Of a stretch of DNA of 64,000 bases, positions 1 to 11,512 are shown piece by piece. Under the pieces are notes generated by a model. It was not told where the DNA came from, did no database searches, and worked only from the letters and a program-made list of their open reading frames with translations. The DNA comes from Schistocephalus solidus (lineage: Eukaryota > Platyhelminthes > Cestoda > Diphyllobothriidea > Diphyllobothriidae). The position numbers and the translations under genes were made by a program. The stretch's first letter is position 1; every line of letters begins with the position of its first letter. The DNA lies in contig WEDG01000795.1 of NCBI GenBank assembly GCA_017591395.1, positions 1 through 64,000 on the forward strand. The letters run 5' to 3'.

Positions 1-700
1 CGCCGCTCCTTCGGTATACCCTACCCTCACTCCTGGCATCAATGCCATTACTCCCACCATCATAGAGACCACATCCCAATAATCATCACCTGATACCCCA
101 CCACCGCCTTCGCCACCGCCACCGCCATCACCACCACCACCAACACCAACAGCTAACGATGTGGACGCTCTCCTTAAATGTCCTCAATGCAACCGCACAA
201 GCATCTCACGCATCGGCCTGGTCAGTCACTAGTGAATCCATCGTACAGAGACTGGTGAACCAGTGCCTGGAGCACCAACACACAGTAGATATCACCGCCT
301 CTACTGCCCTCACTCTCCTCAGGCATGCACTCATCGCATGGGCCTATTCGGTCACATGCACATCCATGACAGCGGAATTCACCGCAATGCCGACAACACC
401 GATATCCCATACACACCCTCCGTTCCTGCAATTCTTACCGCCACTGCCACCCCCACTTCCATGAATGACATCCCACTGCCTCTCCCGATTTCTCCTGCCC
501 ACACTGCGCCAGTAATGTCAACTGACGCATCGATCCGGTTGGTCACCTGCAAATCCATCAAACGGAGGCTGGTTAACCAGTGCCTGGGGCTCCGACATAC
601 AGTCAACGCGCCCGCCTCCACTGCCCTCACTGCTCCCGCACATTTACACACCGCATGGGCCTATTAGGACAGATGCGCCTCCACGACAACCTGCGGTTAA
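1..700 (+). pseudogene. LZ ORF C-terminus: C2H2 zinc-finger tail
   Basis: The piece encodes finger modules such as CPQC...GLVSH and CPHS...HRMGLFGHMHIH, joined by TGEPVPGAPTHSR-like linkers. It is the same arrangement as in the longer copy at 14440-15375. Stops near the first finger (a TAG after GLVSH) and frame changes break it. In this family the fingers sit after the reverse transcriptase and presumably bind the element RNA or target DNA; that role is inferred. It should not be annotated as a host transcription factor, because the same fingers recur in each LZ copy in the window. Confidence 0.8.
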
Positions 701-1560
701 CCACCGAAGGCTAAGCCACATCAGTGCACACTACCTACACCAATACATAGACAAAACCCGCACCATCATCACGTACCTGAGAATATAACGGTCTCCTAGA
801 AACCATGGCTTGAAAGGCTGCCAATCTGACGCTTACACCAGATCACGCTGTCGGCCCAGTGTATGTGCTGTGTGAGTTGAGTGGCTGACCAGTGGACTGG
901 GAGTCAGACGGCGATGGCTCCTCCATATTCCCTGAGTAAGTGAATCCTGGTGTGTGCGTTATGGGGTCCAGGTCGTGCTGTGGCGCGCGAAGACGGGTAC
1001 GCCAACCCGTCAGCCAATGTGCCCAATCCCACGTCAGACAACACACTGGCTTGGATGGTGGTCTGACTGCGGCGGTGAGGGAGAGAGTGAGGTCGAGAGC
1101 TCAGCGCATTTTCCTCACTATAAACAATCTGACCCGCTTGAAACTATCACGGGGCGCTAAAAGCCCCGGCTTGGAAGGATGCCAACTGACGGGATAACTC
1201 AGGCGGCGTGGTCAGCCCAATGTGTGTTTTGTGTGGAGTGGCTGACTGGCAGACTGAGAGTCAGGCTGCAATGGCTCCTTCTTAATGTGGCCTTTATGGC
1301 ACTCCCACTCCGTGGGATCCGAGCCAGGTGTGGTGGTACACCCATAGATAGGTCCGGCCGCGCCAGCCACCTGCACCCTCTCCAACCTCTGGTCTTCTTG
1401 GTTCTGTCATCACACTGGGCTTAGGTGGGGAAGGAGAGAGTGCGGTAGCTGCAGCGCAAGGCTACTATCACTTAAAACTACTTCACGCGCAAGTCACTGT
1501 CCCTGCACCACCCTTATATGGAGCATACGGTGGACCTCGTCGGACTACGACGGTAAAACT
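1..1560 (+). mobile_element. LZ-family LINE, 3' part (copy F)
   Basis: This is the 3' end of a non-LTR retrotransposon that enters from the left edge of the window. The zinc-finger-coding tail occupies about 1-700. A 3' untranslated region of about 850 bases follows and recurs in the LZ copies ending near 16230 and 52530 (same strand) and near 9590 and 36785 (opposite strand). The element ends with a GGAGCATACGGTGGACCTCG-type tail near 1560. The open-frame fragments in the untranslated part (843-1424) recur in every copy but shift frame and have no recognisable domain, so I treat them as non-coding. Confidence 0.85.
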
Positions 1561-2150
1561 GTCGTGCATAATCCATATTAATTAACATAAACAATATACA
1601 CTTGATTTCTTGATAAATTATTTAGAAAATTTTGAATGAACTGGAACTGATGTTGCGGAAAAAAACTTCTCTTGATCGTCACCTCTCGGAGCAAAATAAA
1701 CTTCACTGGATCACCCACGCAACAGCGCTATTTCAAACGTAGCCATAAATGACATCTTTTATACTCAGCCAATAAGTTCATAAATTCTCAACGCAGTCAC
1801 CAGTTAAATTCCACAGACTTGAATCACCCATATTTTGCGTCTCCTGTAGGTAATCGCCAGAGTTTTAGTCCATCTGTGGGTCCCACAACGTTCTCATGCG
1901 ATAGTTGGTTCGACTGCAATACTCAAAGAGCGCTTTACACTATTACGTTATATTTTTACCATTTATTGGAAGTCGATTAATGATCGCTCCTGCTGCAGTT
2001 AACGACTGAATTACTGTAATAGTCTGACTAGAAACAAACTGTGGTAGACCGGAGGATAGCATAAAAATCAAAAAGTTGTTTGGCAAGACACTGAAAACGG
2101 CGAATCGAACGGAAAACTATAAAACTGGGCCACACTGAGTGCATGCTGAG
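1561..2150. other. No gene seen
   Basis: This AT-rich stretch lies between the LZ tail and a degenerate hammerhead/tRNA repeat. It has no long open frame and no repeat that I could match elsewhere in the window. Confidence 0.5.
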
Positions 2151-2154
2151 CCGA

Positions 2155-2400
2155 GCCGTAACCGATCTGTGAGCGCACATCTACAATTGCTAAAAATTCC
2201 CAATCGCAAACGACAGACAAACGAGCACTTATCTCGATGGTTAGGACGTTGAACTCCTAATCAAAAGGTCGCAAGTTTGAACCTCAGGAGTTGCAATAAC
2301 TGTGGTAGGGTATGACTGGCTGATGATGACTAACCAGTCATCAATGATCTTTCCAGTCTCCATTGTCATTGTCTACAATCTCACTCTGCCACCCGAGTAT
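2155..2400 (+). repeat. Solo, diverged hammerhead/tRNA repeat unit
   Basis: The order of blocks matches the array at 29.6-31.1 kb: GTAACCGATC-GTGAGCGC, then ACAAACGAGC, then a tRNA-like segment with B-box-like GCAAGTTTGAACC, then GACTGGCTGATGA and a CCAGTCTCC block. It is strongly diverged and present as a single unit. This shows the family is dispersed as well as arrayed. Confidence 0.7.
2314..2358 (+). ncRNA. Degenerate hammerhead ribozyme motif
   Basis: Stem I is perfect, GACTGG at 2314-2319 with CCAGTC at 2353-2358. The core CTGATGA is at 2320-2326. Stem II is TGACT/AGTCA around AACC. Against the family stem TGGCT/AGCCA seen at 29670, the changes are compensatory (G-C to A-T). The second core strand, GAAA in other copies, reads TCAA here, so this copy should not cleave. 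Confidence 0.55.
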
Positions 2401-3262
2401 TTTTGAAGAATTTCATTGGCTCCCAACACCGCGTCCATAATTTGCACAAATTGACACCTGACGCTTCATTAGAACCCTGGTGGTACTGATCGCTGGAGTA
2501 TCGAAGTAAAGTGTCTTTACTCGTCACTCTTTCATGACCGCTCTCAGCAGGATATAGGCTCCAGCAAAAGAGCCTCAATTCGGATTCTTAGTCTGTTCTA
2601 ACGTAAAACAGGCAATTGTGTAAATCGTGGCCAGTCCATGCACAAAACATTTAAGTTGATGACGACATCTAACATATTGGAGGTATGTCTCTCACGGCTC
2701 TATCACCTGCCCGGTAACTGATGGGACAGGAAGCGGTCCACGTGCCCTGTGTAACGACATCACTGAGCAAAAATAGACATCTCCTGCTTGTCAGCAATGA
2801 ATGAAGGCACGGAAAGCCATAGGGAGGGGGAAGTTTCGACCCTAAACACTGCAACGAAGCCTATCACTTCACGCTGCCTCAAATAAGATGTCTCCCGCTG
2901 GCTGTTTATCAGGTTACATCTTCGTTCCTGTCCCCCCCCCACCGGTTTGCTTATTGGATGCTCAACAAGCCGTCTAACGCGCTGACAGACCGAATGCGTG
3001 TCCGTGATGTTAGCTATCAGTTTTGACCTCAGTTTATTATGTTTTCTTTGCTGTTCGTTTTAAGCTGTCCGTGCCAGATAGTGATCTCATTTCGGAGTTC
3101 AAGAGAAATTAAAAATTCTGTATCCGCTCCCTCTGCCTCGCCCCTACTTCCTTTGGTATCTGTCATTCGCTGTCATGTAAATACCATCGGACTGTCGCCA
3201 TATATTTCACAAGCACTTGAGTGAATTGCGTTAACTTCGACGTATAGTCACATCATTTCAGC
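2401..3262. other. No gene seen
   Basis: Only short shadow frames on the minus strand (under 70 codons) occur here, with no recognisable domain. There is a C-run near 2931-2941 and no repeat that I could match. Confidence 0.5.
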
Positions 3263-3263
3263 T

Positions 3264-4272
3264 GTGCAAAAACTACACTCTGCAACAAATAACTACTTAT
3301 GAAGTGCGCACTTTCCATTGAATTTAAATACCCTTATAGATTCATATATATTTCATTGAAACCATGCACGAAAATATTATTTCATGAAGGTATTCTATAG
3401 AAAATTATGTCTGCTTCAACTGTTATACATTAAGAAAGGATACCGTTTGACTTAGATATTTTTCCAAGTATAAGACTTTTTAAGGCCGAGAAATATCCAT
3501 AATAGAACAGCATATACAACATGGTCCACCTCCGTTGCAAAATTTTATGAGCACTAATTAAAGTAGTCCTAAAAGCGTAAAGAAATATGTGACTTTCCCT
3601 TTCCAGAATGCACGTATCACGCGGGTTTGAAACCCTAAGTTCAAATAAAAATGCAGGTGACGTTTAAAATTATTCGGTACTAAGAAAAGTTTTTTAAAAA
3701 AAAACGAAACATGCCTTTCTTCGAATATAAACCTTGAAGACGGTGTAACCATGCACGAAAATATTATTTCATGAAGGTATTCTATAGAAAATTACGTCTG
3801 CTTCAACTGTTATACATTAAGAAAGGATACCGTTTGACTTATATATTTTTCCAAGCATAAGACTTTTTAAGGCCGAGAAATATCCATAATAGAACAGCAT
3901 ATACAACATGGTCCACCTCCGTTGCAAAATTTTATGAGCACTAATTAAAGTAGTCCATAAAGCGTAAAGAAATATGTGACTTTCCCTTTCCAGAATGCAC
4001 GTATCACGCGGGTTTGAAACCCTAAGTTCAAATAAAAATGCAGGTGACGTTTAAAATTATTCGGTACTTAGAAAAGTTTTTTAAAAAACGAAACATGCCT
4101 TTCTTCGAATATAAACCTTGAAGACGGTGTAATTTGCAGCCAAAGGAATATAACAAAGAATATTTTACCTCATGTTTTCAATAAAATATATTTCAATCTA
4201 TAAGGGCATAAAAATGAGCAGGAAATGCACACTACGTAAGTAGTCATTTCTTAAGGGGTGTAGTTTTTGCAG
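3264..4272. mobile_element. Non-autonomous TIR element with internal tandem duplication
   Basis: The ends form an imperfect inverted repeat of about 100 bases. The left end begins TGCAAAAACTACAC near 3266 and runs through a CCCTTATAGATT block to 3365. The reverse complement of about 4170-4272 carries the same blocks in the same order, including TGCAAAAACTACAC, GACTACTTA, CCCTTATAGATT and ATATAT-TTCATTGAA. No transposase is encoded between them. The interior is two copies of one ~387-bp segment. I could not identify a target-site duplication or assign a superfamily. Confidence 0.75.
3361..4131. repeat. Near-identical tandem duplication, 2 x ~385 bp
   Basis: The first copy is about 3361-3747 and the second 3748-4131. 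Both begin ACCATGCACGAAAATATTAT and end GAAGACGGTGTA. They differ by a few substitutions and by the length of an A-run (near 3693 versus 4083). The duplication lies wholly inside the TIR element, and its high identity implies it is recent compared with the ends. Confidence 0.9.
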
Positions 4273-5431
4273 GTGGACGGTAAGAAACTTGTCCATATCG
4301 TGACAAAAACCTATTGGGATTAAGCTGTATGATAATTAATATTGCAACTGTACCTATATAATCTTTTCCAATCGAAAACACATATCATAATCTCGGTTAA
4401 AATTTAATGATATGGCTCATATAATTTGTATAAAATCTCAAGGTATGTGACGAAGATTAGCATCAGATCTCAAGACATTGGAGCTGACTTTTGGTGCTAC
4501 TGACTAAACGAATTATGAACCCCTCAAAAAAGGTAGTACCTATTGCTTGCAGTTTTTAACTCCCCATCATGTACCACATGTTGATCACTAGGTTAATGGC
4601 CTTTCAAGGTTTATGGCAGCCAAGCGACTCTAGTGTCCCTTTTAAGCTGTGGCACGTCGCTACGGCATCCTATCCAAGGAGAACTTTGAGCCCACGTCAT
4701 TTTAGCGTAAAAAGGCACTACGCCCAGATAATCTATCGAGGCTCGTTCAATATGAGGTCTAATAAAACTTCCGATGGTTGGTTACCGATCAAATACTCCA
4801 AAGTGAGTACCAACCGCTTAACATCCAGCTAGTTTTGCGTTTCAACTCGTTCGATGAACAGTCAATATTGCGTACTTGACATAGGGATGCCGATAGGTAC
4901 GAGTGGATTAAATAAGCAATGTATCAGGTCTCCTCTGCATTCTTTCAGCCAATATTAACTTCCTAAAAGCGTCTGGCACAAGAATTAGAAAGATGCACAA
5001 GCACACAGCCAGCGGGTCAACAGACAAGATATATCAGAGAACTCATAAGCCCTTCACCCAACCAAAGTTACTGAATTCTTCGCCCCCTGACATTCTCTCT
5101 TTCTCTCTCTCTCTTCATCGCCGCAGATGCACTATTTATCAACACAGGTATAGGCGCACACCGCCAAATTGGCTTCCCGAAGAGAACGCTCGGAAAAGAG
5201 GACAGAGGTCATAGACGGGCGGCCTCCCCGAATATGGTTGCCCGGTCATGGTTTCTGCCGTCAATTCAGGGCGGTTTTACTATGGGGAGCCCACTGATCG
5301 GCATCACCCACCCAATTTGACTGAGTTTCCCCTAAAAATACCTATTTGGTGTGCCTTGAAAACTTTACACCTGTTACGGTAATAGCCAATTAGGCCTGGT
5401 TACGCAAGATGAGCGTCTTCAAACAAAACTG
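4273..5431. other. No gene seen
   Basis: The stretch contains an 87-codon frame (4569-4832) and a 73-codon frame (4993-5214) without recognisable domains, plus a short CT-rich microsatellite near 5095-5115. I could not link it to any repeat. Confidence 0.5.
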
Positions 5432-5740
5432 ACAGTCTAACCGTCGCTCCCGATGCCGTCGACTCTGTGTCCCACGGTAGGTTGGGCGCCGGGATCGTGA
5501 CTTAAGCGTGAATTAGTTTATAGGGATGGCAGATTTACACAGCATCCACTGCTATCTCTCTCTCTGTGTTTTTTTCATCACCCTTCTGGGCCAGACGTTA
5601 TGACAACTTTCAGAAGATCTGAGCAGGTGAATGGCACAGCGCGAACTTGCGCCTGGGTGAATGGCCACACCCCCGACATGTGTGGCATTTGTTATGGGGT
5701 GCGAATCCCTAATAACGCCTACCATGCCCTGAACTGGCCC
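5432..5740 (-). mobile_element. Degenerate LZ-tailed SINE
   Basis: Read on the minus strand this resembles the SINE at 24503-24902. It has the tail block (plus strand GTCTAACCGTCG..., then GTGACTTAAGCGTGAATTAG) and the internal block (plus strand TGTTATGGGGTGCGAATCCC then TAATAACGCC). It is heavily diverged and its 5' head is poorly preserved. Confidence 0.6.
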
Positions 5741-6356
5741 ATTTATGGGGTAGCACAACTACTGCAAGGCCTGTGGTAAGGGCACTCACGCAAAACTAAG
5801 AAACCACTGTTCACAGAGGGTCACTTGGATATTTCTTGCGGTAGAGGTAAAAAAGAGCATAAGTAAGACTTTGCTTCTGTGATTTGCCTTAGTTTGACTT
5901 TCAATGTCGGAATACCCGATGCCAGCTGTTAGGGGAAGTATCTGCAGCGTAGGGATCGGGGCCAGCATGGCCTATCAGCAGAAAACATCGTGCAGAAAAA
6001 ACTATCTGATGGATACAGAGTGATGCCAATTAAGTTCTGCCTGTCCGGAGAAAAATCAGAAATTAATATACTCTGGAAAAGGGCAAATGAAGCTTTCGGC
6101 AATTGGGTATACTTGGGCAGAAAGTTGACGGGTTCAATTGTGCCATGGAGAAATCAAAATTTGCTAGTTTTTCTGAAGTGTATATCGGTGCCTCGACTTT
6201 TTTGTCGTTACGGACTGTCATGGAGATCCTCACAAATATAAGAGAAATTTCAGATTGATGCATATTTAAGAATGCGCTTTTAAAAATTTCCTTCAAAAAA
6301 GTTTATCAAAAGTAAGCAATTTTACGAACTAAGTGCATTGTATCCAAAAAATTGTA
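5741..6356. other. No gene seen
   Basis: Overlapping frames of 60-83 codons on both strands (5990-6296) have no recognisable domain. Nothing repetitive was matched. Confidence 0.5.
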
Positions 6357-6734
6357 GGGATGCCTTGTATGGCCGCCTAAACAGGACAAGGGCATAGGAA
6401 TCGCCCACAACACACATGACTTTGCGCCGAATTCCGGAGAACTAATGTTTTGGATTAAGGTGAGTGTTAGGGTTAAGTTTAGGGTTAGGTTTAAATTCGA
6501 GGTTAAGGTCAGAGTTAGGATTAGGGTCATGATTAAACTAAGAGTTAAGCTCTTTATCGTGTTACCTGTAGGGTTTAGGTGTAGGATCGGACTAGGGTTA
6601 AGATTACGGTGACAGTTTAGTTTTATGTTAGGGTAAAGCCAGGGGTGTATCGACCCACCCTGAAATTTACCAAAAGCCCATATATTTTAGGTGGGTGGGA
6701 CGGTTCCTGTTTAGGTGGCCATACAAGGCATCCC
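6357..6734. mobile_element. MITE with telomere-like interior (copy 1)
   Basis: The 30-base ends, GGGATGCCTTGTATGGCCGC... at 6357-6386 and its complement at 6705-6734, match with a single difference. TA flanks both ends, consistent with a TA target duplication. Between them lies an irregular array of TTAGGG/TTAAGG/GTTAGG-like units with no coding capacity. A second copy at 33930-34328 has the same ends and interior. The TA duplication suggests a Tc1/mariner-like or related transposase; that is inference. Confidence 0.85.
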
Positions 6735-7876
6735 TATCGAAAAAGTTATTATGTATAAGCTCCTTTTGTACTAATGTTTCCTAAATTGACACCATACTCT
6801 ATCAGAAGAGTGCTTGACTGCAGTACGCTCTGATGCTTAGACTTCTGTTTTTCCTTGCATAACGATTAAAAGGGACATTAAATGAACGGAAGGGTGCCCA
6901 AAATTAAGTAACAACGCTGTAAGGAGGGTGTGTTATTTATGTCTTGAGCCCAACCAAAGTGATTTCCTTAGTGATGAAGAATGCTTATGGTTTTCCCCAC
7001 CGTGTTGCGTTTTTAGAAAAAGCTCTTATCAGATAAGTAGGATAGAGTGACTGTCCCGCAAATAATGTTCAGTACTGCTGGAAATATTAATCAGTGTCTG
7101 AAAACCTGAACCAGATGATCAATCTAGTTAGCGGTTATGCCCCAACCTCTGCCCACGGGCTACAAGCAACCCCCCTTTTCGAAGTAATTTTCCACCTCCA
7201 ATTTGCACGTTTGCTAGCTCATGTCGCGGTTTCCGTGTCAGAACGGTCCACTTACTCCTCGAATCCCATCTTCCGTGACGAGAAACTCGGCCATTCCGAG
7301 GCGCCAGTAACATCAGCAGCAATGGCGCTCTTGTGAGTCATCATCCGCGGCTGTGTGCATGAGCACCGATTGCAAGACGCCTCATTAAAATTAGTCTCCA
7401 TTTTTTCTCTTCCGTAATATGGCCGTTATGGCTCCAGTCTCACACGCACACACGCGTGCACGGGAAAATTGTGGTTCGTTAGGAGGCAGTCGGAGGCCGC
7501 GCACACAGTGGGTGTGTATACTCGTGTGCACATGTGTCTGAACGTTTGCGAATTCGTGCAGTTGAGCTCTTCAGCACACAAGCCAACACAGGCACCCTCA
7601 CCAGGCGATAATTAGCGGATCACCTGTGCTTACCTTGGCCAGGCCTGTTCGGCCACATGTTGCACAGGTGCCCGGGCACCAGTCAAAACTTAATTGGAAG
7701 GGGTGTGACGTCGGGTGTAGAACCCTCGAGAGGGGAAATGGCGGAGGGAGCGGACATCCGGCACAGCTGGAGAATTTTGCGAAACGCACGCCGAGCAACA
7801 CCTGTATACAGTGTCGCTATTGTGTAACAAAGTTAAGCCACAGTACCAGCCCGTTTCATTAGTTATTTTGGCAACG
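6735..7876. other. No gene seen; GC-rich, CA/TG-rich patch
   Basis: Short opposing frames at 7094-7336 and 7598-7862 have no recognisable domain. Around 7435-7560 there are CACACGCACACACGCGTGCA-like alternating purine-pyrimidine runs. No repeat was matched. Confidence 0.5.
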
Positions 7877-7889
7877 GTAGGTTATGTAA

Positions 7890-8254
7890 TGTGCCCCCTA
7901 AACGGGCCACGTGGTAGATGCGTTGGACCAACACGGGGGCCACATCAGGGCACGGCATGCGTTATTCGGGTTGCGCTCCGCTAACAAATGCCGCACATGG
8001 GAGGTGTGGTGGCACGCCTAGGGGCGGCTAGGACTTAGGGGACCCGGCCGCGCCAGCCACCTGCGTCCTCTCCCGCCTCCGGTCTTCTTGACTCTGTCTT
8101 GACACCGGGCTCAGGTGGGGGGAGGAGGAGAGAGTGCGGTAGCTGCAGCGCAAGGCTACTATCACTTTAAACTAAATCACGTGCAAGTCACCGTCCCTGC
8201 TCCACTTTCCCATGGAGCATACGGTGGACATCGTCGGACTACGACGGTCGAACT
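7890..8254 (+). mobile_element. LZ-tailed SINE with 13-bp target-site duplication
   Basis: The element starts TGTGCCCCCTAAACGGGCC and ends GACGGTCGAACT. It is bracketed by the perfect direct repeat GTAGGTTATGTAA at 7877-7889 and 8255-8267. About the last 250 bases match the end of the LZ LINE (compare 15975-16225), while the first ~110 bases are a separate head shared with the SINEs at 24075-24902 and 61172-61572. I found no clear pol III A/B boxes in the head. The shared tail implies mobilisation by LZ enzymes. Confidence 0.88.
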
Positions 8255-8267
8255 GTAGGTTATGTAA

Positions 8268-9232
8268 GCGGCGTTGGCCACTGCTATCCTCAGGATCGTG
8301 TAAAACGGGAGAGGTGGTAAAAGAGTTTTACGGGTGGGTCTCACCGCTGATAATCAGCGAAATGTAAGCAATTAAACAAATAAATAAATTTCCGTCAATT
8401 CCATTTACCTGAAAAACATACTTGAGCGTGATAATTAAAAATAAACAAAATTCACGATACATTTGACCCATTTGTGAAAAAACTCGGTAGCCTCAGTGGG
8501 ATTCTAATCCACTCTCTACTAAAAGCAACTATAACTAACAAGAAGGGATTTGGATAACAGACGTAAAAAAGAACATCTTTGTGAATTTCGTTATATAAAT
8601 GTACTTCTTAAAACACAGAGGATACTCCCTCTTCTAAAACACATATAAAGGCCTTATCCTTTTTTTAGAGTTTACATGGTAAGCGTGTATTATAAAATGG
8701 TCTTTAAAATCTTTATTTGTCGAATTGATTATTAATCTACGATAGCTGTCCCTCACTCTACGACACGATCTAGGCAAAACATTCCTTTAACTAGCTTAAA
8801 ATTTTAAACAAATATCACGTTCAGGTAAATACAAACGAGTGCTGACTCACAGATGCACCTCTTTCTAGAGCAACATACAACCAAAAAGTGCACCGAGAGG
8901 CAATGCGCGACGAGGGTGGGGTTCAAAGGGCTGTTTCCGTTGGTTCGGGTGGAGCATACCACAACAAAATTTTGGCCTTCTCCGACTTCTTGACCCCATT
9001 CAGAATAAACCTCCAGGCAGTCTGTATGCAGCTACTTTTCTGAAGTACACTTTTTTGCCAATAATGTTAATATTTCCATATCCATGGTCAAGGTTTCTTA
9101 AGTAAAGGGAACCTGCGCTGCATCCCTTGCGTGTTTCATTGACTTCATTACCTGTAACCGGAGATATATACCCATTTCTCCGTCCATTTGCAGGTTCATT
9201 GTCGCATCAGTCTGGTGGTGCTACCTTATCCA
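8268..9232. other. No gene seen
   Basis: AT-rich sequence with no frame of note and no repeat matched. It leads into the GGA microsatellite. Confidence 0.5.
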
Positions 9233-9333
9233 GGAGGAGGAGGAGGAGGAGGAGGAGGAGGAGGAGGAGGAGGGAGGAGGAGGAGGAGGAGGAGGAGGAG
9301 GAGGAGGAGGAGGAGGAGGAGGAGGAGGAGGAG
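9233..9333. repeat. (AGG)n microsatellite
   Basis: About 100 bases of almost pure GGA repeats, with one interruption near 9271. The Gly-, Arg- and Glu-rich open frames over it are translations of the repeat, not a gene. The purine-only strand could form triplex structure. Confidence 0.95.
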
Positions 9334-9589
9334 CAGGGTGAGGAGGGGAAGAGAAATTGGATTGGTTATTGCTCGCTCAACAGCCGCGGATAGGCAGCTT
9401 TACGTGTGCAGGATTAAAACCCAATTTCCTTGCTAATCGATAGTTCTTAATTTAAACGCACTACCATTGAGCAGTAGGTCCATTGACCTGGCAATTGCAA
9501 TCGGGATATTACCTGAGGTGGAAGTAAGGCCAACGATCAGATTACGGGACATGATCATCCCGTTGCGCCTTGGGACTCAACCCAAAGTC

Positions 9590-10885
9590 CTCGCTTACGA
9601 CAGTTCGACCGTCGATTATGATGAGGTCCACCGTATGCTCCATTGAAGGGTGATGCAGGGACGATGAAATGCACGTGGTTTAGATTTAAGTGAGAGTAGA
9701 CTTGCGCAGCAGCTACCGCACTCTCTCCTACTCCCCCACCTGAGCCCAGTGTCAAGACAGAGTTAAGAAGACCGGAGGCGGGAGAGAGCCCAGGTGACTG
9801 GCGCGGCCGGAGCCGCCCCTGGGCCTACCACCACACCTGGCTCGGATCCCACGGAGTGGGAGTGCCATAAAGGCCACATTAAGAAGGAGCCATTGCAGCC
9901 TGACTCTCAGTCTGCCAGTCAGCTACTCCACACAAAACACACATTGGGCTGACCACGTGGTCTGAGTGTTCCCGTCAGTTCGAAACATTCCAAGCCACGG
10001 CTTTTAGCGCACCGTGATAGTTTCAAGCGCGTCAGATTGTTTAAAGTGAGGGACATGCGCTGAGCTGTTGACCTCACTCACTCCCCACCACCACAATCAG
10101 ACCACCGTCTGAGCCAGTGAGTTGTCTGATGTAGGAGTGGGTGCATTGGCTGATGGGTCGGCGTACCCGTCTTCGCGCGCCACAGCACGACCTGGAACAC
10201 ATAACGCACACACCAGGATTCGCTTACTCAGGGAATATGGAGGAGCCATCGCCGTCTGACTCCAAGTCCACTGGTCAGCCACTCAACACACACAGCACAT
10301 ACATTGGGACGACGGCGTGGTCTGGTGTAAGCAAAAGATTGGCAGCCTTTCAAGCCATGGTTTCTAGGAGATCGTGATATTCTCAGGTACGTGATGATGG
10401 TGAGGGTGTTTTCTTTGTATTATTGTAGGTAGTGTGCGCTAATGTGGCTTAGCCTCCGGTGGTTAACCGCAGGTTGTCGTGGAGGCGCATGTGTCCTAAT
10501 AGGCCCATACGGTGTGTAAATGAGCGGTAGCAGTGACAGCAGTGGAGGCGGGCACGGCGCCTGTATGTCGGAGCCCCAGGCAGTGGTTCACCAGCCTCTG
10601 TGTGATTTATTTGCAGGTGACCGACATGGTCGATGTGTGAGTTAAATTACTGGTTCAGTGTGAGCAAGAGAAACCGGGAGAGGCTGGTGGGATGTCATTG
10701 ATGGTAGTGGGGGTGGCAGTGGCGGTTAGAATGGCAGGAGCGGAGGGTGTGTATGGGGTATCGGTGTCGTCGGCATTGCAGTGAATTCCGCTGTCATGGA
10801 TGTGCATGTGACCAAATAGGCCCAGGCGATGAGTGCATGCGAGAGGAGAGTGAGGGCAGTAGAGGTGGTGATCTCTGCTGTGGGT
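9590..10885 (-). mobile_element. LZ LINE, 3' part of the outer (split) element
   Basis: The minus strand reads from zinc-finger-coding sequence (10885 down to ~10500) through the LZ 3' untranslated region to the terminal ATACGGTGGACCTCATC-type end near 9600. Its finger sequence breaks off at about 10880-10890, and the missing upstream part resumes at about 16235 on the same strand. The two pieces are therefore one element interrupted by the LZ insertion between them. Together they are about 5.3 kb, the same length as the inserted copy. Confidence 0.85.
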
Positions 10886-11512
10886 TGGGATGATGGCTAA
10901 GGAAAATGTGTGCAGATACTGGAGGGGGTGTAGGGGTACTAGTTAGGGGTAGCACCACACAGATAGCATTTGGTCACTCCATTTGTCTCGTACAGGTGGT
11001 GAATGCTCCTGTTGCCGCCTCTAACTGGTACCCAAATCTAACCTGTGGCACCTCGAATTTGGGTCCTTCCCTGCGGTCACACCCTGGGCAACCGTCACGA
11101 CTGGCGTGCTAAACCAGGTGAGGGTCTCCGGTGTTTTGTGTGCCTCCACACCCGGTATGTCTGACTGCCGAACTTCCCACCTCCCCCCTCTCAAAAAGTC
11201 CTACGGTGGGGGCGACAGCAACCCCGTAGGCGGCCCAGGCTAACTCGGGTCATTCTCCCACTAAAACAAAACCGTGACCCATAGTGGAGTTCGGCAGCCG
11301 TCTGAGATGTCCGAGCAACCCTATTTAGGGACAGCACTGCTTGCCTCCTCGCGGAGGAAGGGGCTAGAAAAGGTGTCATAAACCAATGATGGTTTTCCCG
11401 TCTTAAGCAGCCGGCCGCGGCTCGCAGATCACAAAATACGCGGTCCTAGAACTCAAAAAACAACAATACACTCCGTACCCATTCCCCTCGCCATACCCTC
11501 CAGGCTGCTCGG

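Noticed and set aside
843..1424. Recurrent small open frames in the LZ 3' region
   Set aside because: They repeat wherever the LZ 3' UTR repeats, overlap each other in different frames and show no domain.
6440..6640. A telomere or internal telomeric fusion scar
   Set aside because: The TTAGGG-like units are irregular and lie inside an element with inverted ends and TA flanks, which also occurs at 33930-34328.
9127..9436. Gly/Arg/Glu-rich open frames
   Set aside because: They come from the GGA microsatellite.
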